Assembly (NCBI GenBank): GCA_001466705.2
Contig: LATX02000232.1
Span: forward strand, 186,001-250,000
Source: Moniliophthora roreri
Lineage: Eukaryota; Basidiomycota; Agaricomycetes; Agaricales; Marasmiaceae
Length of the DNA: 64,000 bases
Direction of reading: 5' to 3'
Shown piece after piece: positions 1 through 9,743 of the stretch. Numbering within the stretch: position 1 is the first letter of the stretch; every line of letters starts with the position of its first letter. The position numbers and the translations under genes are program-made. The notes beneath the pieces were generated by a model. That model was not told the origin of the DNA. It worked only from the letters and a program-made list of their open reading frames with translations, and made no database searches.

Positions 1-1609
1 GCCAGCCATATACTACGGGTATTCCCTTTCGCCCTGACCTCAGTGAGTCTAACTCGTCACTTTGGTTGGTAAAGACACAACGATAAATCGGGTCTTGGAC
101 TATTTGGGATTCAGGAGGTAGTACGTTGCCAAAGTATCCTGCTACGAAATGGGCGTTATTAGGGAACGTCGTTGAGGTCATTCGCTTTACTCGTGCGGTA
201 TTCCAGTGGATCGATAGGGGAACTTGTAGGCTGTCACAGAAGTCGTACTGGTGATTGACTGGTGAAAGCGCCGACACTGAAGGACATTACAGCCAAGTGC
301 TGTTGACGGTATATCATACGTGGGGAGAATATGTGTGTCATTCGATCTTACTGCTCCGTAAAACCAACAGCTCACCACATCGTTCTGCAGCCCCAACACA
401 GGATGTAGCCTATTTGCAAATATCTTACGAAAATGGCCACTGGTTCTATTTTAAATTGTGCTACATGGTCTCCTCGCAGCCCGGTGGCAGGCCCAGATGG
501 ATAAATTGAAGAAAACGATTTCTTCCCATACAGTGAACTCGGATCACTGTGTTCGAGAGGCTCGAAGCTCGGGTTATCTATGCGGGGGGTAAAGTTACCT
601 CATACAGTTATTACCCGGTCCTTTATACAGCGAAATCTATTTGTGCCTCGGAATTGACTTGGCCGCATTTTTGAGACAATCAGTTTAGACTAGATGAATT
701 CCTAGTGTAATTATATGAAATTGGGATAGTAAGAACTATTATCAGAGGGGATACAGGTATGCGATGAAGAGAATCAGTAGAATCTGGCCTTATCGGCTAA
801 AATTGAGTCCTTTATACGCTGGTCACAGACGGTGTGACTGCTTAATGGAGGGGCTGTGACGTTAAATTCTGATCCAATATCCATCCGGGACTTGCCTGCG
901 TGTCCGCCACATGCCCGGGCTCGATTGCTGTGTCGACCCTTTAGGAAAGCGTGATGTGACTCTTCCAACCTCTTCCACTCTCTTCATTCGCATTGGTATT
1001 TATTGAATAATTCTGATCTTATAAAGTATTGCTTACAGTGCTAATAGGTATATAAAAGATAATACTGAAAATTTGCAGTGAGAAACAGCATCCAGGGATC
1101 GCAGCATGCAAATTACTCTCATTCTCAGCTGTATCTCAGACACTGTATTTTACTGTATCCATTTTACACCTCTAGGAGTCAGTATGTTGTCCATACGTGA
1201 TAATTCTTTGGGTTTACAAAAAGTCCGAGGGCAAAATTCGATGTTATGACCCATCCCGAGGCCACTGTATAAAGGACATATGATGTATAAAGGACCGGGT
1301 AATAACTGTATGGCATTGAGACCTCGATATCACGAACCCCGAGCTTATGCGAGGAATACGCCGGAAGGACCCGATGAACAGTCCCTTCCACTGCCTCAGC
1401 ACCAAATCGTACGATTTTTCCCGCTTCGGCCCGCTTGCAGGCAGCTCGGACTTAGCGGTCCGCTGACGCGTCATCGTTTTCACCGCTCATTGTCATTGAA
1501 GCTTTCAACATTCAACGTTTCCCTCCTCCTGGTCGAGGTACGCATTCAGGGGATTCGTTCACTCAAGATTCATGCTTATCATTCTCTACAGGAACTATGA
1601 AGCTACCGA
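1..1609. other. Intergenic, no gene recognised
   Basis: Only short overlapping open frames without splice-joined continuity, known motifs or hydrophobic signatures are visible. It is AT/GC mixed sequence with no clear repeat. The 3' end of the GNAT gene on the minus strand begins at its right edge. Confidence 0.5.
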
Positions 1610-2612
1610 CTAATCTCGACTGAGGACATAGACCGTAATGTTCTCCACTACCGAAGAAGGCAGAACGTAACTCCCTCGCTCTCTGAAACCCATCAAAATA
1701 TACTTCTGGACCTGCCGAAATGTCAGCCGTCGTCATGCCATCAGAGCATCCACTTACGTTCACTGGAGGATTGGTGGAGAGACTTAGGAATTCGTTCGCT
1801 TCAGAAGCCTTGGATGAGGCATGTCAGAGCGAAAAATATTTGGGTCTGGCCTTGCTCACCCTCTGGTAGACAGTATCGACTATTGCGGTCGCGTAGCCTT
1901 TTCCTTGATATTCAGGATCTGTGACAAGGCTCGCACACCACCATCGCTTGGATCTTTCCTAGAGGGTGATCGTTCGAACAAGGAGATATACGACGAGGGA
2001 GAAGGACTATACTTCATCCGTGAATAATGGTTCAACGTATTTCTTCCTCGCTTCTGGGTACTGCGCTTGAATGGATCAGCAGGAGCCGACAGGTCAAACT
2101 CCGCCTTACCGTAGTGGCGAACCATTGTTGTTGCTCTGGGCTGAATTTCTTGAAGAGGTCATTGAATCCCAGCGCGCGTTGTGCTTCGCTAGCTAGCAAA
2201 GGTGAACTCCTTGTACTTTCCCAGCGTATAGGTTACTTACGTTCCGAATACACCAGTTCCAGGTTGGAACCACAAGCCGAAAGAAACAATATCTCCAGAG
2301 TCATTCTTCACTGCGTATACGTGACCTTCCAAGAGCGAAGCACGGATCATCGCGCGCCCTAGTTCTGGAACCAGTCTCTCATCTCCGCCAAGCATCACCT
2401 TCATGGACAAATCTGTGCATGGTTAAACATTTCCCTCATACTCCGTCGGCTCCCGCTTACCCCCTTCATAGGCTTTTACATGGACCGCAATCGCATGCTC
2501 CAGCTCTGTCTCTGTGAATTTTCTAGTGTGAGTACGTCTGCCCCTTTCGTGTAACTGGGTGGTCTTGCTTACCGTTCAATCTTTCAATTCGATGAACAGT
2601 TACCTTTGACAT
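1610..2612 (-). CDS. GNAT-family N-acetyltransferase
   Basis: Probably transfers an acetyl group from acetyl-CoA to a small-molecule or amino substrate, in the cytosol. Joining seven exons in frame gives a protein of about 220 residues starting MSKVTVHRIERLNE. Its hallmark is GNAT motif A in the C-terminal half: CASLVTDPEYQGKGYATAI, which contains the Q-x-x-G-x-G/A acetyl-CoA pyrophosphate-binding loop. It is followed by a late segment ending LMGFRERGSYVLPSS, where the family usually has its last helix and strand (Y-x-x-x-GF). Introns are short with gtaag-type donors. The start was chosen because it is the first ATG in frame with the acetyl-CoA-binding exons. It is divergently arranged with the membrane-protein gene at 2953 (340 bp between starts), so the two may share a promoter region. 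Its substrate is unknown. It could be a tailoring or self-protection enzyme of the adjacent cluster or an unrelated neighbour. Family assignment is firm; exact exon ends are less so. Confidence 0.8.
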
Positions 2613-2952
2613 GGATACGTATTGCGGAAAGGTCACCCCGGGTGTGATGATTGGATGATTGATGCTTAAAAACCATACATCTGTTATACCATGGCCGACT
2701 CTGAAGATCTATTCAGCCACATGGTATGTAATACTTTTCTGATTCCATCATATCTTCGCTGATGGCAGGCCAGACTTTAACATTACGACAATAGAACTGC
2801 TGTACTGTGCAGGAAGACCCGAAGGACATGGACAGCGGATATTGGTGCCGGCATTGATCCCCATAACAAAGTTGAAACTTGGCGCCTGGGATCATAATAT
2901 CTGTCCGACGCCTTTCGTGCCGACAATAGTATTCTTTTCATTGCTTTCCCCC

Positions 2953-3909
2953 ATGTTCAGCCGTCCCCAAACGTATACAAGGCTCCCTCAATCTCCTGAA
3001 AGTCATCGTGCGGTCAGCGATGGCGGTCATACGAGTGAGTTGCGCTGTCTCTGACTCTTTCAAAGTGACTTACGAAGCTGTCAGACTTGTTCTCTGTATG
3101 GCTGGCAGTTATCAGCACTGTCTCGCTCTTGAATGTTCTGCTCTTGTCCTACGATACTATTCGCGCTTTTACCACAACCCCGACGCACGACTTGAGCAAA
3201 CTCGAGCACCGGTCAACGTACATTGGGTTCGAACGACTCTATAATGCAACAAACAGAGCGCCTGAACACCAGCCCATCTATAACTGGCCTCGTCACCTTA
3301 GCGTGGTCTCGTCCAATGACCCTGAGCTCTCCAAGCCACAGGGTCGACGGTACTATTACACTGACAATGGATATATTCCAACGGAGGTGTATCGAGTGAC
3401 TGTCGACATAGAAGTAAGTTCCAGGACTTGCACTCAATAGCGCTGTCACACTAACTGCCACATACAGACATCGACTGTCGCTCAATTCCAGGTCATGGAT
3501 TGGGGTATGGAGAACTGTCAGCTTGTTATTAATCCATCAGCGGTCAATGACACCAAGCACTTTTCGCTGATTGACTCGCAAAGAGTAGTTGATATTTGGG
3601 TTTTGGAAGCTCCTTCAGATTCCTATCTCAAGAATCCTACCTGGAGTAGGAAACCGAAGCGAGCCAAGTTTCTTACCTCCATGGAAGTTTCCTATGGCCT
3701 CGAATCTCGGTCGCCTGTGTTCTCGTGCCCTTCCGGCTCTATGCAGGCCTTTGAAATTGTTTGTCCTTCCAGTGATCCTACTTGCCGGATGGATTTGATG
3801 CATACGGGTTGGAAAAAGAACGGTAAAGAATGCCCATTATGGTGTTTATTGATGACGGCTCTGACAACCCGTTTTAGTGTTATACATGCAGCAGTTGCAG
3901 TCAGTCTGA
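2953..3909 (+). CDS. Single-pass membrane protein of unknown function
   Basis: Not a family I can name. Four exons (2953-3034, 3085-3413, 3468-3822, 3878-3909) join in frame to 265 residues. A short polar N-terminus rich in Ser, Pro and Arg (about residues 1-27) is followed by one hydrophobic helix (about 29-50, LFSVWLAVISTVSLLNVLLL). A large extracytoplasmic or lumenal domain comes next, with conserved-looking aromatic motifs (YYYTDNGYIP, VMDWGMENCQLVI) and paired Cys residues near the end (FSCPSG, IVCPSSDPTC). The topology is like that of the UstYa proteins nearby: type II, with the catalytic or binding part in the secretory lumen. It lies 292 bp upstream of a UstYa gene on the same strand, so co-expression with the putative peptide/oxidase group is plausible. 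The first exon was preferred over a start at 3020 because it gives a standard ctgtcag acceptor. The last exon is short and less certain. Confidence 0.65.
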
Positions 3910-4201
3910 TGGTGTGCAGGTCTTGCTTTGGATAGGCGTACAGCATCCACTTGCCGCCTGTTACGTTGAGAATGAAATGATGCTTTGTTACCCTTTTGGA
4001 ACGTGTACAATAATCGGAGATTCCGCTTCAAGGATGAAAATTAAATCGCGCACCGCCTTGATGGTCGCCAAAGCGCGGCCCTGGTCATCAATATGTCCGT
4101 GGTTCTATTTGTAGTGACCTTATTTTTAGTTGACTCAGTCCTAGCGCACAGGAAGGCCTCTCAATCACAACTTCTTTCACAGCTTCCTTCCCTTAGAAGC
4201 G

Positions 4202-4840
4202 ATGACCGCTACCAAGTTCATGCTCACCTTCTTGACGGTGGCCAACTTCTTCATCCTCGGGCTACTGCAATACCGGGGTCGATGGGCTCGCAAATCAATA
4301 GATCAAGGTAAGCTTCGTCGGACTTTTATCTGGAGTGCGAGCTGATTTTGATACCATACAGTGCATCTTTCGTGCACGGACACCGATAGAGCCTGTGTAT
4401 GGCCGGTTCTTACGGACGGGCTAGTACGGATGTCTGTGGAAGACAGTGTTCACTATCAGCTAAACGACACCCCCGAAACAGAGCTGGAGTGGAGCTCGCT
4501 ATTCCCTGGAGACGGGCTTATCTATCTTGGGGAAAATGGTCGCGTATTCAGCGTCTCGATGTTTCACCAACTACGTTGTCTGGACATTCTGAGAACTGGC
4601 GTAGTCAAAGTGTACCAGGCCAACGATACAAAGGTCCAGATCCAGATGGATCTAACAAACCACTGCCTCAATTATTTGAGGCAGGTCACGCTTTGTGATA
4701 TAGACATTCATTTCGACCCGCTGGTCGGAGATGAGAGTGGAACCTCGTTGCAAAGCAGGCGATACCATATCTGTAGGGACTGGAGTGCTGCGTATCGAGA
4801 ATTGGAGCGAAACCATAAAGTACACGGTGTCAAGTTTTAG
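4202..4840 (+). CDS. UstYa-like (DUF3328) protein with degenerate HxxHC motifs
   Basis: UstYa-family proteins are membrane-anchored lumenal oxidases that cyclise or oxidise peptides (ustiloxin, cyclochlorotine and other dikaritin pathways) and sometimes other metabolites. Two exons (4202-4307, 4362-4840) give 194 residues: an N-terminal helix (about 5-22), a linker, then the DUF3328 core. Core signatures are present: SVHYQLN, the FH..RCLDILR block, HCLNYLRQ, and the C-terminal ICRDW-x3-Y-x4-RN block. The family normally has two HxxHC motifs. Here the first reads H104-Q-L-R107-C (second His lost) and the second L133-T-N-H136-C (first His lost). Both presumed metal ligand sets are therefore incomplete, whereas the paralogue at 7787 keeps both. 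It may be a non-catalytic partner, since UstYa and UstYb act as a pair in ustiloxin synthesis, or a changed-function enzyme. Start is the ATG immediately before the membrane helix. Confidence 0.88.
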
Positions 4841-5205
4841 AGTACACATGGATGTTCGGAATGCTATAACAGTACCATTTTCAGGTGAATACCCCTCCCT
4901 TTTTTCTCCTGATTCGGTAATCGAAATAAATTCTAGCCAGATTCAACGGTTTTGACAACGAAGCTGTCCTGATCATCGCGGGACCGAGGAATTCTATTCG
5001 TTTTGTACTTTCTCAATTTGGAATATTTGTTCTTGTTCACGGCGAATAGCGGCGAATACCGCTGCCCCTCTTTTTCTGCTAAACGACAATGTCAAGGCGG
5101 CACATAATAACCTGATGAATTCCATCAAATGATCCAGCCAGTCCTACCGCTGTAGAAGGGCAGTTGTACTTACAATTTCAAGATGGATCTCGCATCTCCT
5201 ACGTC

Positions 5206-5213
5206 TATAAATA
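5206..5213 (+). promoter_or_regulatory. TATA box of the small secreted peptide gene
   Basis: TATAAATA lies 65-72 bases before the ATG at 5278. It is followed by a CA-rich, pyrimidine-containing leader (ccaccatctcactaaatctc) typical of highly expressed fungal genes. This supports 5278 as a real start. Confidence 0.6.
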
Positions 5214-5277
5214 CGGTGCTATGACCTTTTCAGAGATGCCCAAGCTTCCACCATCTCACTAAATCTCAAGCTAAACC

Positions 5278-5509
5278 ATGAAGAGCACCGTCGTGACACT
5301 CTTGGGTGCTCTCTTCGTCCTTCTTTCCTTGGCTTCGTCTTCGCAAGCAGCAGCCGTACAAAGACGTGTTCTTTCTCCCGACGAAGTTGATAGTAAGTTG
5401 GTCCATGTCTTGTCGTTTATACTGTTGTGTTAATCGCTGCGTTCTGCGACTTACAGCTGACGAGCTAAGAGCTGGCGCCCAACCGCCTTCCGTCTTCCTG
5501 ACATCATAA
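5278..5509 (+). CDS. Small secreted peptide with signal peptide and RR site; possible peptide precursor
   Basis: Two exons (5278-5392, 5457-5509) join in frame to 55 residues. The N-terminus is a strong signal peptide (Lys at 2, hydrophobic core about 5-16, probable cleavage after SSSQA at about 24 or AAA at 26). A dibasic Q-R-R at 28-30 fits Kex2 processing. That would leave a 25-residue acidic, cysteine-free peptide (31-55) containing DEVDTDEL and ending PPSVFLTS. It has its own TATA box and A/C-rich leader. It lies directly between two UstYa-type genes, which in ascomycetes act on Kex2-released core peptides. Unlike classical dikaritin precursors it has a single short product with no internal repeats, and no Tyr or other obvious crosslinking aromatic beyond one Phe. 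Alternatives are a small secreted effector or signalling peptide, or a chance ORF. Gene existence is fairly well supported; a precursor role is inference only. Confidence 0.6.
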
Positions 5510-6194
5510 ATGGAAGGCCGTTTTCATTCAAGTTTGACCGTGTATATTTGTGGGGTTTTTTTTGCTCGTAACTCTGACCGCCCTCCGACACTTGGTGGCA
5601 ATAGATTGGCGATGGATGGCCACAATGTGGCGCATAGTCGTGTAGACCCCATTATACCCTTCAACATTACTCCTCGGTTTCATTTTAGACTGTACTTAAT
5701 CCCAGAGATTTGCACGCTTACATACTCGTGCACGATGTAGCCAAGTTAGATAATTATTCGTTCTTCACTCGGTTTATAGAATTATACTCCTTTTGACCAT
5801 TCTCACTGCCTAAGCATATACAAAGGGAAACTCCTATTGCGAAGATTCATAGAAAAAATGAATGGGCGCCCATTTGCGCTCTGGCTTGAATACTGTGTAG
5901 CGGGAAGTCCGGCGGGCGTCAACGCGTTGATATCCAAGAACGGAACATGTGAAGTTTCGATGCAATTCCCCATGAAGAACATGAGTCACGTAAGGTCCCC
6001 GCCAACATGACGAAAGAAAAGTCCCGATCATGATGTCGCTCCTTCCTATTTTTCCCTTTCCCCCGGAGTCCACGCACAATGTAGTCCGCAAGATGATGCG
6101 GGAAATATAGAATCCGATACGCCAGTCATCATCCAATTGACAAATCGTACATAAATGTAATCCTAAAGGTTATCGTTACTACCATTAAGAAAGA
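5510..6194. other. Intergenic, no gene recognised
   Basis: This is the stretch between the convergent peptide gene and the seven-helix protein gene. A 100-residue open frame on the minus strand (5834-6136) has no recognisable domain, start context or splice continuation, and I do not call it a gene. Confidence 0.4.
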
Positions 6195-7367
6195 TCAGCC
6201 ATTCAGTGCTGAATGGGACTGATTGCTACCCTGTCCCTTTTCGAGGTCTGCGTCTCGTAGAGTAGAATCAGTAGTAGCCGTGGCAAAACTAAGCTGTGTG
6301 GAATAGATCTCTCTTGCTGTTTCTTTCGACCATCCTTTCCCCGACGCGACACGATGAATGATAAGAAGCGGTGCGAGACCCTGCAAAGTACCCCAGGGTC
6401 AGGATCCCCGGAACTGCGTTGAATAGAAACAGTCACGTACAACATAGGATCCCCACAGGTTAGTGAATAGGGTATAAACCGTGTTGCCCGCTCCCAAAAG
6501 AGCTGCGAGAATGATTCCGAGTACGCTGAACGGCAGTGCTGACTCGACGAGTATGGCTATTACACCAGTGTACACCTGTGATAATTCTTTAGACTTGAGA
6601 ACCTTGTTGATTTGACGGCGCGCGATGAGTAATCGGACGGTGATGAGAATTGTGATGATGATGTTGAGGCTGCACGTAAGGGCGATCCAGGGAACGGCAA
6701 AGTCGACTGAACTCTGGCCGAACCAGCTTGACCCTGGAAGCGCACTCTGTATGAGAGAAACAATGGACAACGCTGCGAAGGTATATTTAGTTTCAGGCCG
6801 TCAGAATGATGAATGAATACGTACCAGTGGAACCGAGGAACATAAGGAACGGCAAGATGACAAAATAGATGTTTGAATTCCAGATAATGTAACAACGATA
6901 TAGCTGCAACACGGAATGAGTAAAGCACGCTATACCGTATGAGAAACGGGACGTACCAGGAGTGCATCACCCATAAAGTTTCCAAACATTGCAAAAGCCG
7001 TTCCAGCAACATTTGTCCAACTGGCCGCAGTCGCAGCGTAATACCCATATGGACCACCTTCGTGATCTCGGTGCTCGACCCACATATTTTGCCCAAGAAG
7101 GGCATTGGCCATGATTGAAAAAGTCATACAGATTACCATCATGACCACATACAAGATGAGGAATATCTTGCTCTGTTGGGAACGGGAATGGCCATTACCA
7201 TATAGAAGGCAGATACTGTTGAAGGCGATGTATAGAATCAATCCTATTACAAAAAGTATCAGCGCTGGCGCTATCAGTAAACATAGGAACTTACCGTATA
7301 TGATGGATTTGAAAATGATCCCAAGATACCAACACCGCTCAAATACGAGGGCGGGGTTGTCCGACAT
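6195..7367 (-). CDS. Seven-helix integral membrane protein, basidiomycete family of unknown function
   Basis: Five exons join in frame to roughly 315 residues. Hydrophobic helices lie in exon 1-2 (GIIFKSIIYGLILYIAF), exon 2 (FLILYVVMMVICMTF), around NVAGTAFAMFGNFM, exon 3 (IYFVILPFLMFLGST), and exon 4 (IALTCSLNIIITILITVRLL, AILVESALPFSVLGIILAALL). A last helix is followed by LLIIHRVASGKGWSK and a polar cytoplasmic tail. The overall pattern, with R-R-Q/H-R-I-N/T-K after helix 5 and GKGWS after helix 7, is shared with the gene at 25684-27003, so the two are paralogues. This arrangement is common in Agaricomycete genomes and is sometimes compared with fungal receptors, but no ligand or role is known. 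The ATG at 7367 was chosen as the first true ATG before the first helix. It sits between the two UstYa genes on the opposite strand. Confidence 0.75.
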
Positions 7368-7786
7368 AGCTCGACGAAGATGGGAGTATAAAGGACAGGA
7401 CAAGAAAGAGCCAGCTTACGCATCGAGGGAAGAATGCAATACATAAATAAGGGTGGCCGCCTCGCACAAGCCTCGCATCATCAGGTGCCTATCCGCCTGA
7501 GATAGAAGAACACCCACGTTGGCGACCGAGGTCCTCTGATACCCGAGGTTTTATTGATGTTGTCGCAGAATCCTGCCTTGCTTTGTCTTGTCCATCCTTG
7601 TCTGGTAACACCTACTCGAAACGGTGAGACACCCGGTTATGACGAGTAGTCAGGGGTTGATCCGCTTCTGAATACGGTATTGACATAGTATTGACAGGTA
7701 TCATCCGAACAAGCAACCCGAGCTTGATTTACGATAGATGGTCGTCGTAAAAGGTCGCTGTTACTTTGTCAGAGACGCGCTACAGA

Positions 7787-8503
7787 ATGTTCAACTGTCT
7801 CGGACCACTCACGGTCGCCGCCACGATATCTACTCTTCTCGTCTCATATACCGTATACCAGCAAAGCCATGAATCGACATCGTGGAGAACTGTATTAGCT
7901 GCCAGTGATTTACAGCAGTTCCGGGCGCTGGAAGCACAGTCAGTTGACATTGGGCGATACAGTGCGTATTATTACACACCCCGTTTTCTCGCCTGACTGC
8001 TTCCTTGACTAGGTCTTGAGGGTGACGACTACCCCAATTTCTCGCCCTTTGCATCACCTGGTCCTATTCGGTTGACGATGGAGGAGTCAGTTCACTACAC
8101 CATCGACTCGGATCCCAACATAACCACGGAAGAGTGGTTATACAACTCTCCATACGGCTCTGGAACCTATCGCGTGGGTGCTTATAACCGTACATTCTAC
8201 ATTTCCATGTTCCACTACATGCACTGTATAAGAAGAATGCATGCCGCGTTCATGTCTGTGCCAGGGGAAGGGGAATGGCATCATTTACAGCATTGCTTCG
8301 ACACGCTGCGGCAGGCAATTCTCTGTCAGGCTGATATGACGCTCGAGGAGGGAGATTTCACGAAGCTGGATTTCAAAACCGAAAGGTTTGGAGCACAGCA
8401 CGTATGTCGGGATTGGGAAGCCGTTTATGATGAAGTAGAGAGGAATTGGTTCAAATGGAGAAGATATGTCAAATCCAATAATTTACCTGAATGGCAGGAG
8501 TGA
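7787..8503 (+). CDS. UstYa-like (DUF3328) oxidase with both HxxHC motifs
   Basis: Two exons (7787-7961, 8013-8503) join in frame to 221 residues. A membrane helix near the N-terminus (about 7-24) anchors the protein in the secretory pathway, with the DUF3328 domain in the lumen. Family signatures: SVHYTID, MFHYMHCIRR (H126-Y-M-H129-C130), HHLQHCFDTLRQAILC (H149-L-Q-H152-C153), and C-terminal HVCRDWEAVYDEVERN. Both HxxHC motifs thought to bind a metal are complete, unlike in the relative at 4202. UstYa proteins catalyse oxidative cyclisation or hydroxylation in ribosomal-peptide pathways and occur next to other biosynthetic enzymes in basidiomycetes. The start is the first ATG; a longer frame upstream has no ATG. 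The donor is gtgcgt and the acceptor ttgactag. Its substrate cannot be read from sequence: a candidate peptide precursor lies 2.3 kb upstream and a polyketide synthase 4 kb downstream. Confidence 0.9.
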
Positions 8504-9743
8504 TTTGAAAACTAGAATGCGTTTATCCTGTAGCAATGATAGCATTTCGTCCGTAGATTTTGTCCCTGAGGAAATATGATAACCTGTCAATGGCTGAACA
8601 AAGGTACAAAAGATCCAGATGAGAGCTCGAGAAACCCCATAATCTTAAGAGAGTGAAACCGAGTAAGGTTTTAGTTCCATGCGCAGAAGGCAGGGAGCGC
8701 TTAAACATACCTGTATTTCCCTGAGTGAGCTTGATACAAGTTTGAAGATTCAGCCATCTGAGTAACATCTGAGGCTGAAAGCTTTGAGGGAAATCGATCC
8801 TAGTGGTTATGGGAAAGAGTTGCGGCCGGCAATTTTAGGCGCCTTCCACGCCGCGTCTCTATCCAAACTGTCATGTAATCCTTACAGGGCCAACGTGGTT
8901 CAAATGATCACAAATTTCAACACTGGAAGAGGGATTTCCGGCGGACCAACTAAAGTACGTTGCGCACTTTCTTCGCCATTCTCACTTCTTCCTTGCGACC
9001 TCGAAGTTGAAACTCGTGAAAACCATCATATTTTATACCGGATTTCCACTAGATGCTAGAGAATCGCTCAAAATATGCTTTCTTGGAAGTATGATTTGCA
9101 GGGACTCAAGTGCGTTATCAGAATCTCTTCCTCAAAACAGAGCTCTAACGATCGGCTTTCAAGTATGTCAGGGTTTTCAAAGACCAATGATCTTCGCCTT
9201 GCATAGAAAATTGTTCACTGGGGCCCCTCAAATAATGAATTGATGTTCCCCCAATCCATGACCTTCCAACAAGAACTGTTTCGGGCCCACAAGCACGATA
9301 GAAAACACATTCATCTTGATTTCGAAAACTTAGCGGCGAATCTATGGTATTGCAGCTGATGGCTGGCATGGTGTAGTAAGCTTCAGGATTGTTGACTTCA
9401 CCGTAGGACCAATATTTCACCTTGACTCAATGACTGACATCCTAATACATTGCCCTTGGTACAAGAAGCTGCGCTACATCTTTGACTAGAAATCATCACA
9501 CGGTATGTAAGTCTGTCTGTTCCCGGTGTTAATAATAGCAACCTCTGACGGTCATGACAGCGCTAGCGTTGGGATGGGCCGACCCGCTCGGGCTAGGGAC
9601 GCTCACGGACGAAGTGTATATTCAGGGTCTCGGGTAATCTATGTCTATGTGCGATGTCTATCGGGGTATTGTATCTATCGAGGTCTAAAGGAAAAGCTTA
9701 TCTATGATTGCTGCTGAGCCAATCCCCACTGATATCCTGCAAA
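8504..9743. other. Intergenic, no gene recognised
   Basis: Several 60-90 codon frames on both strands (for example 9145-9420 minus) show no domain and no splice-joined extension. The stretch separates the UstYa gene from the 3' end of the transcription-factor gene. Confidence 0.4.
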
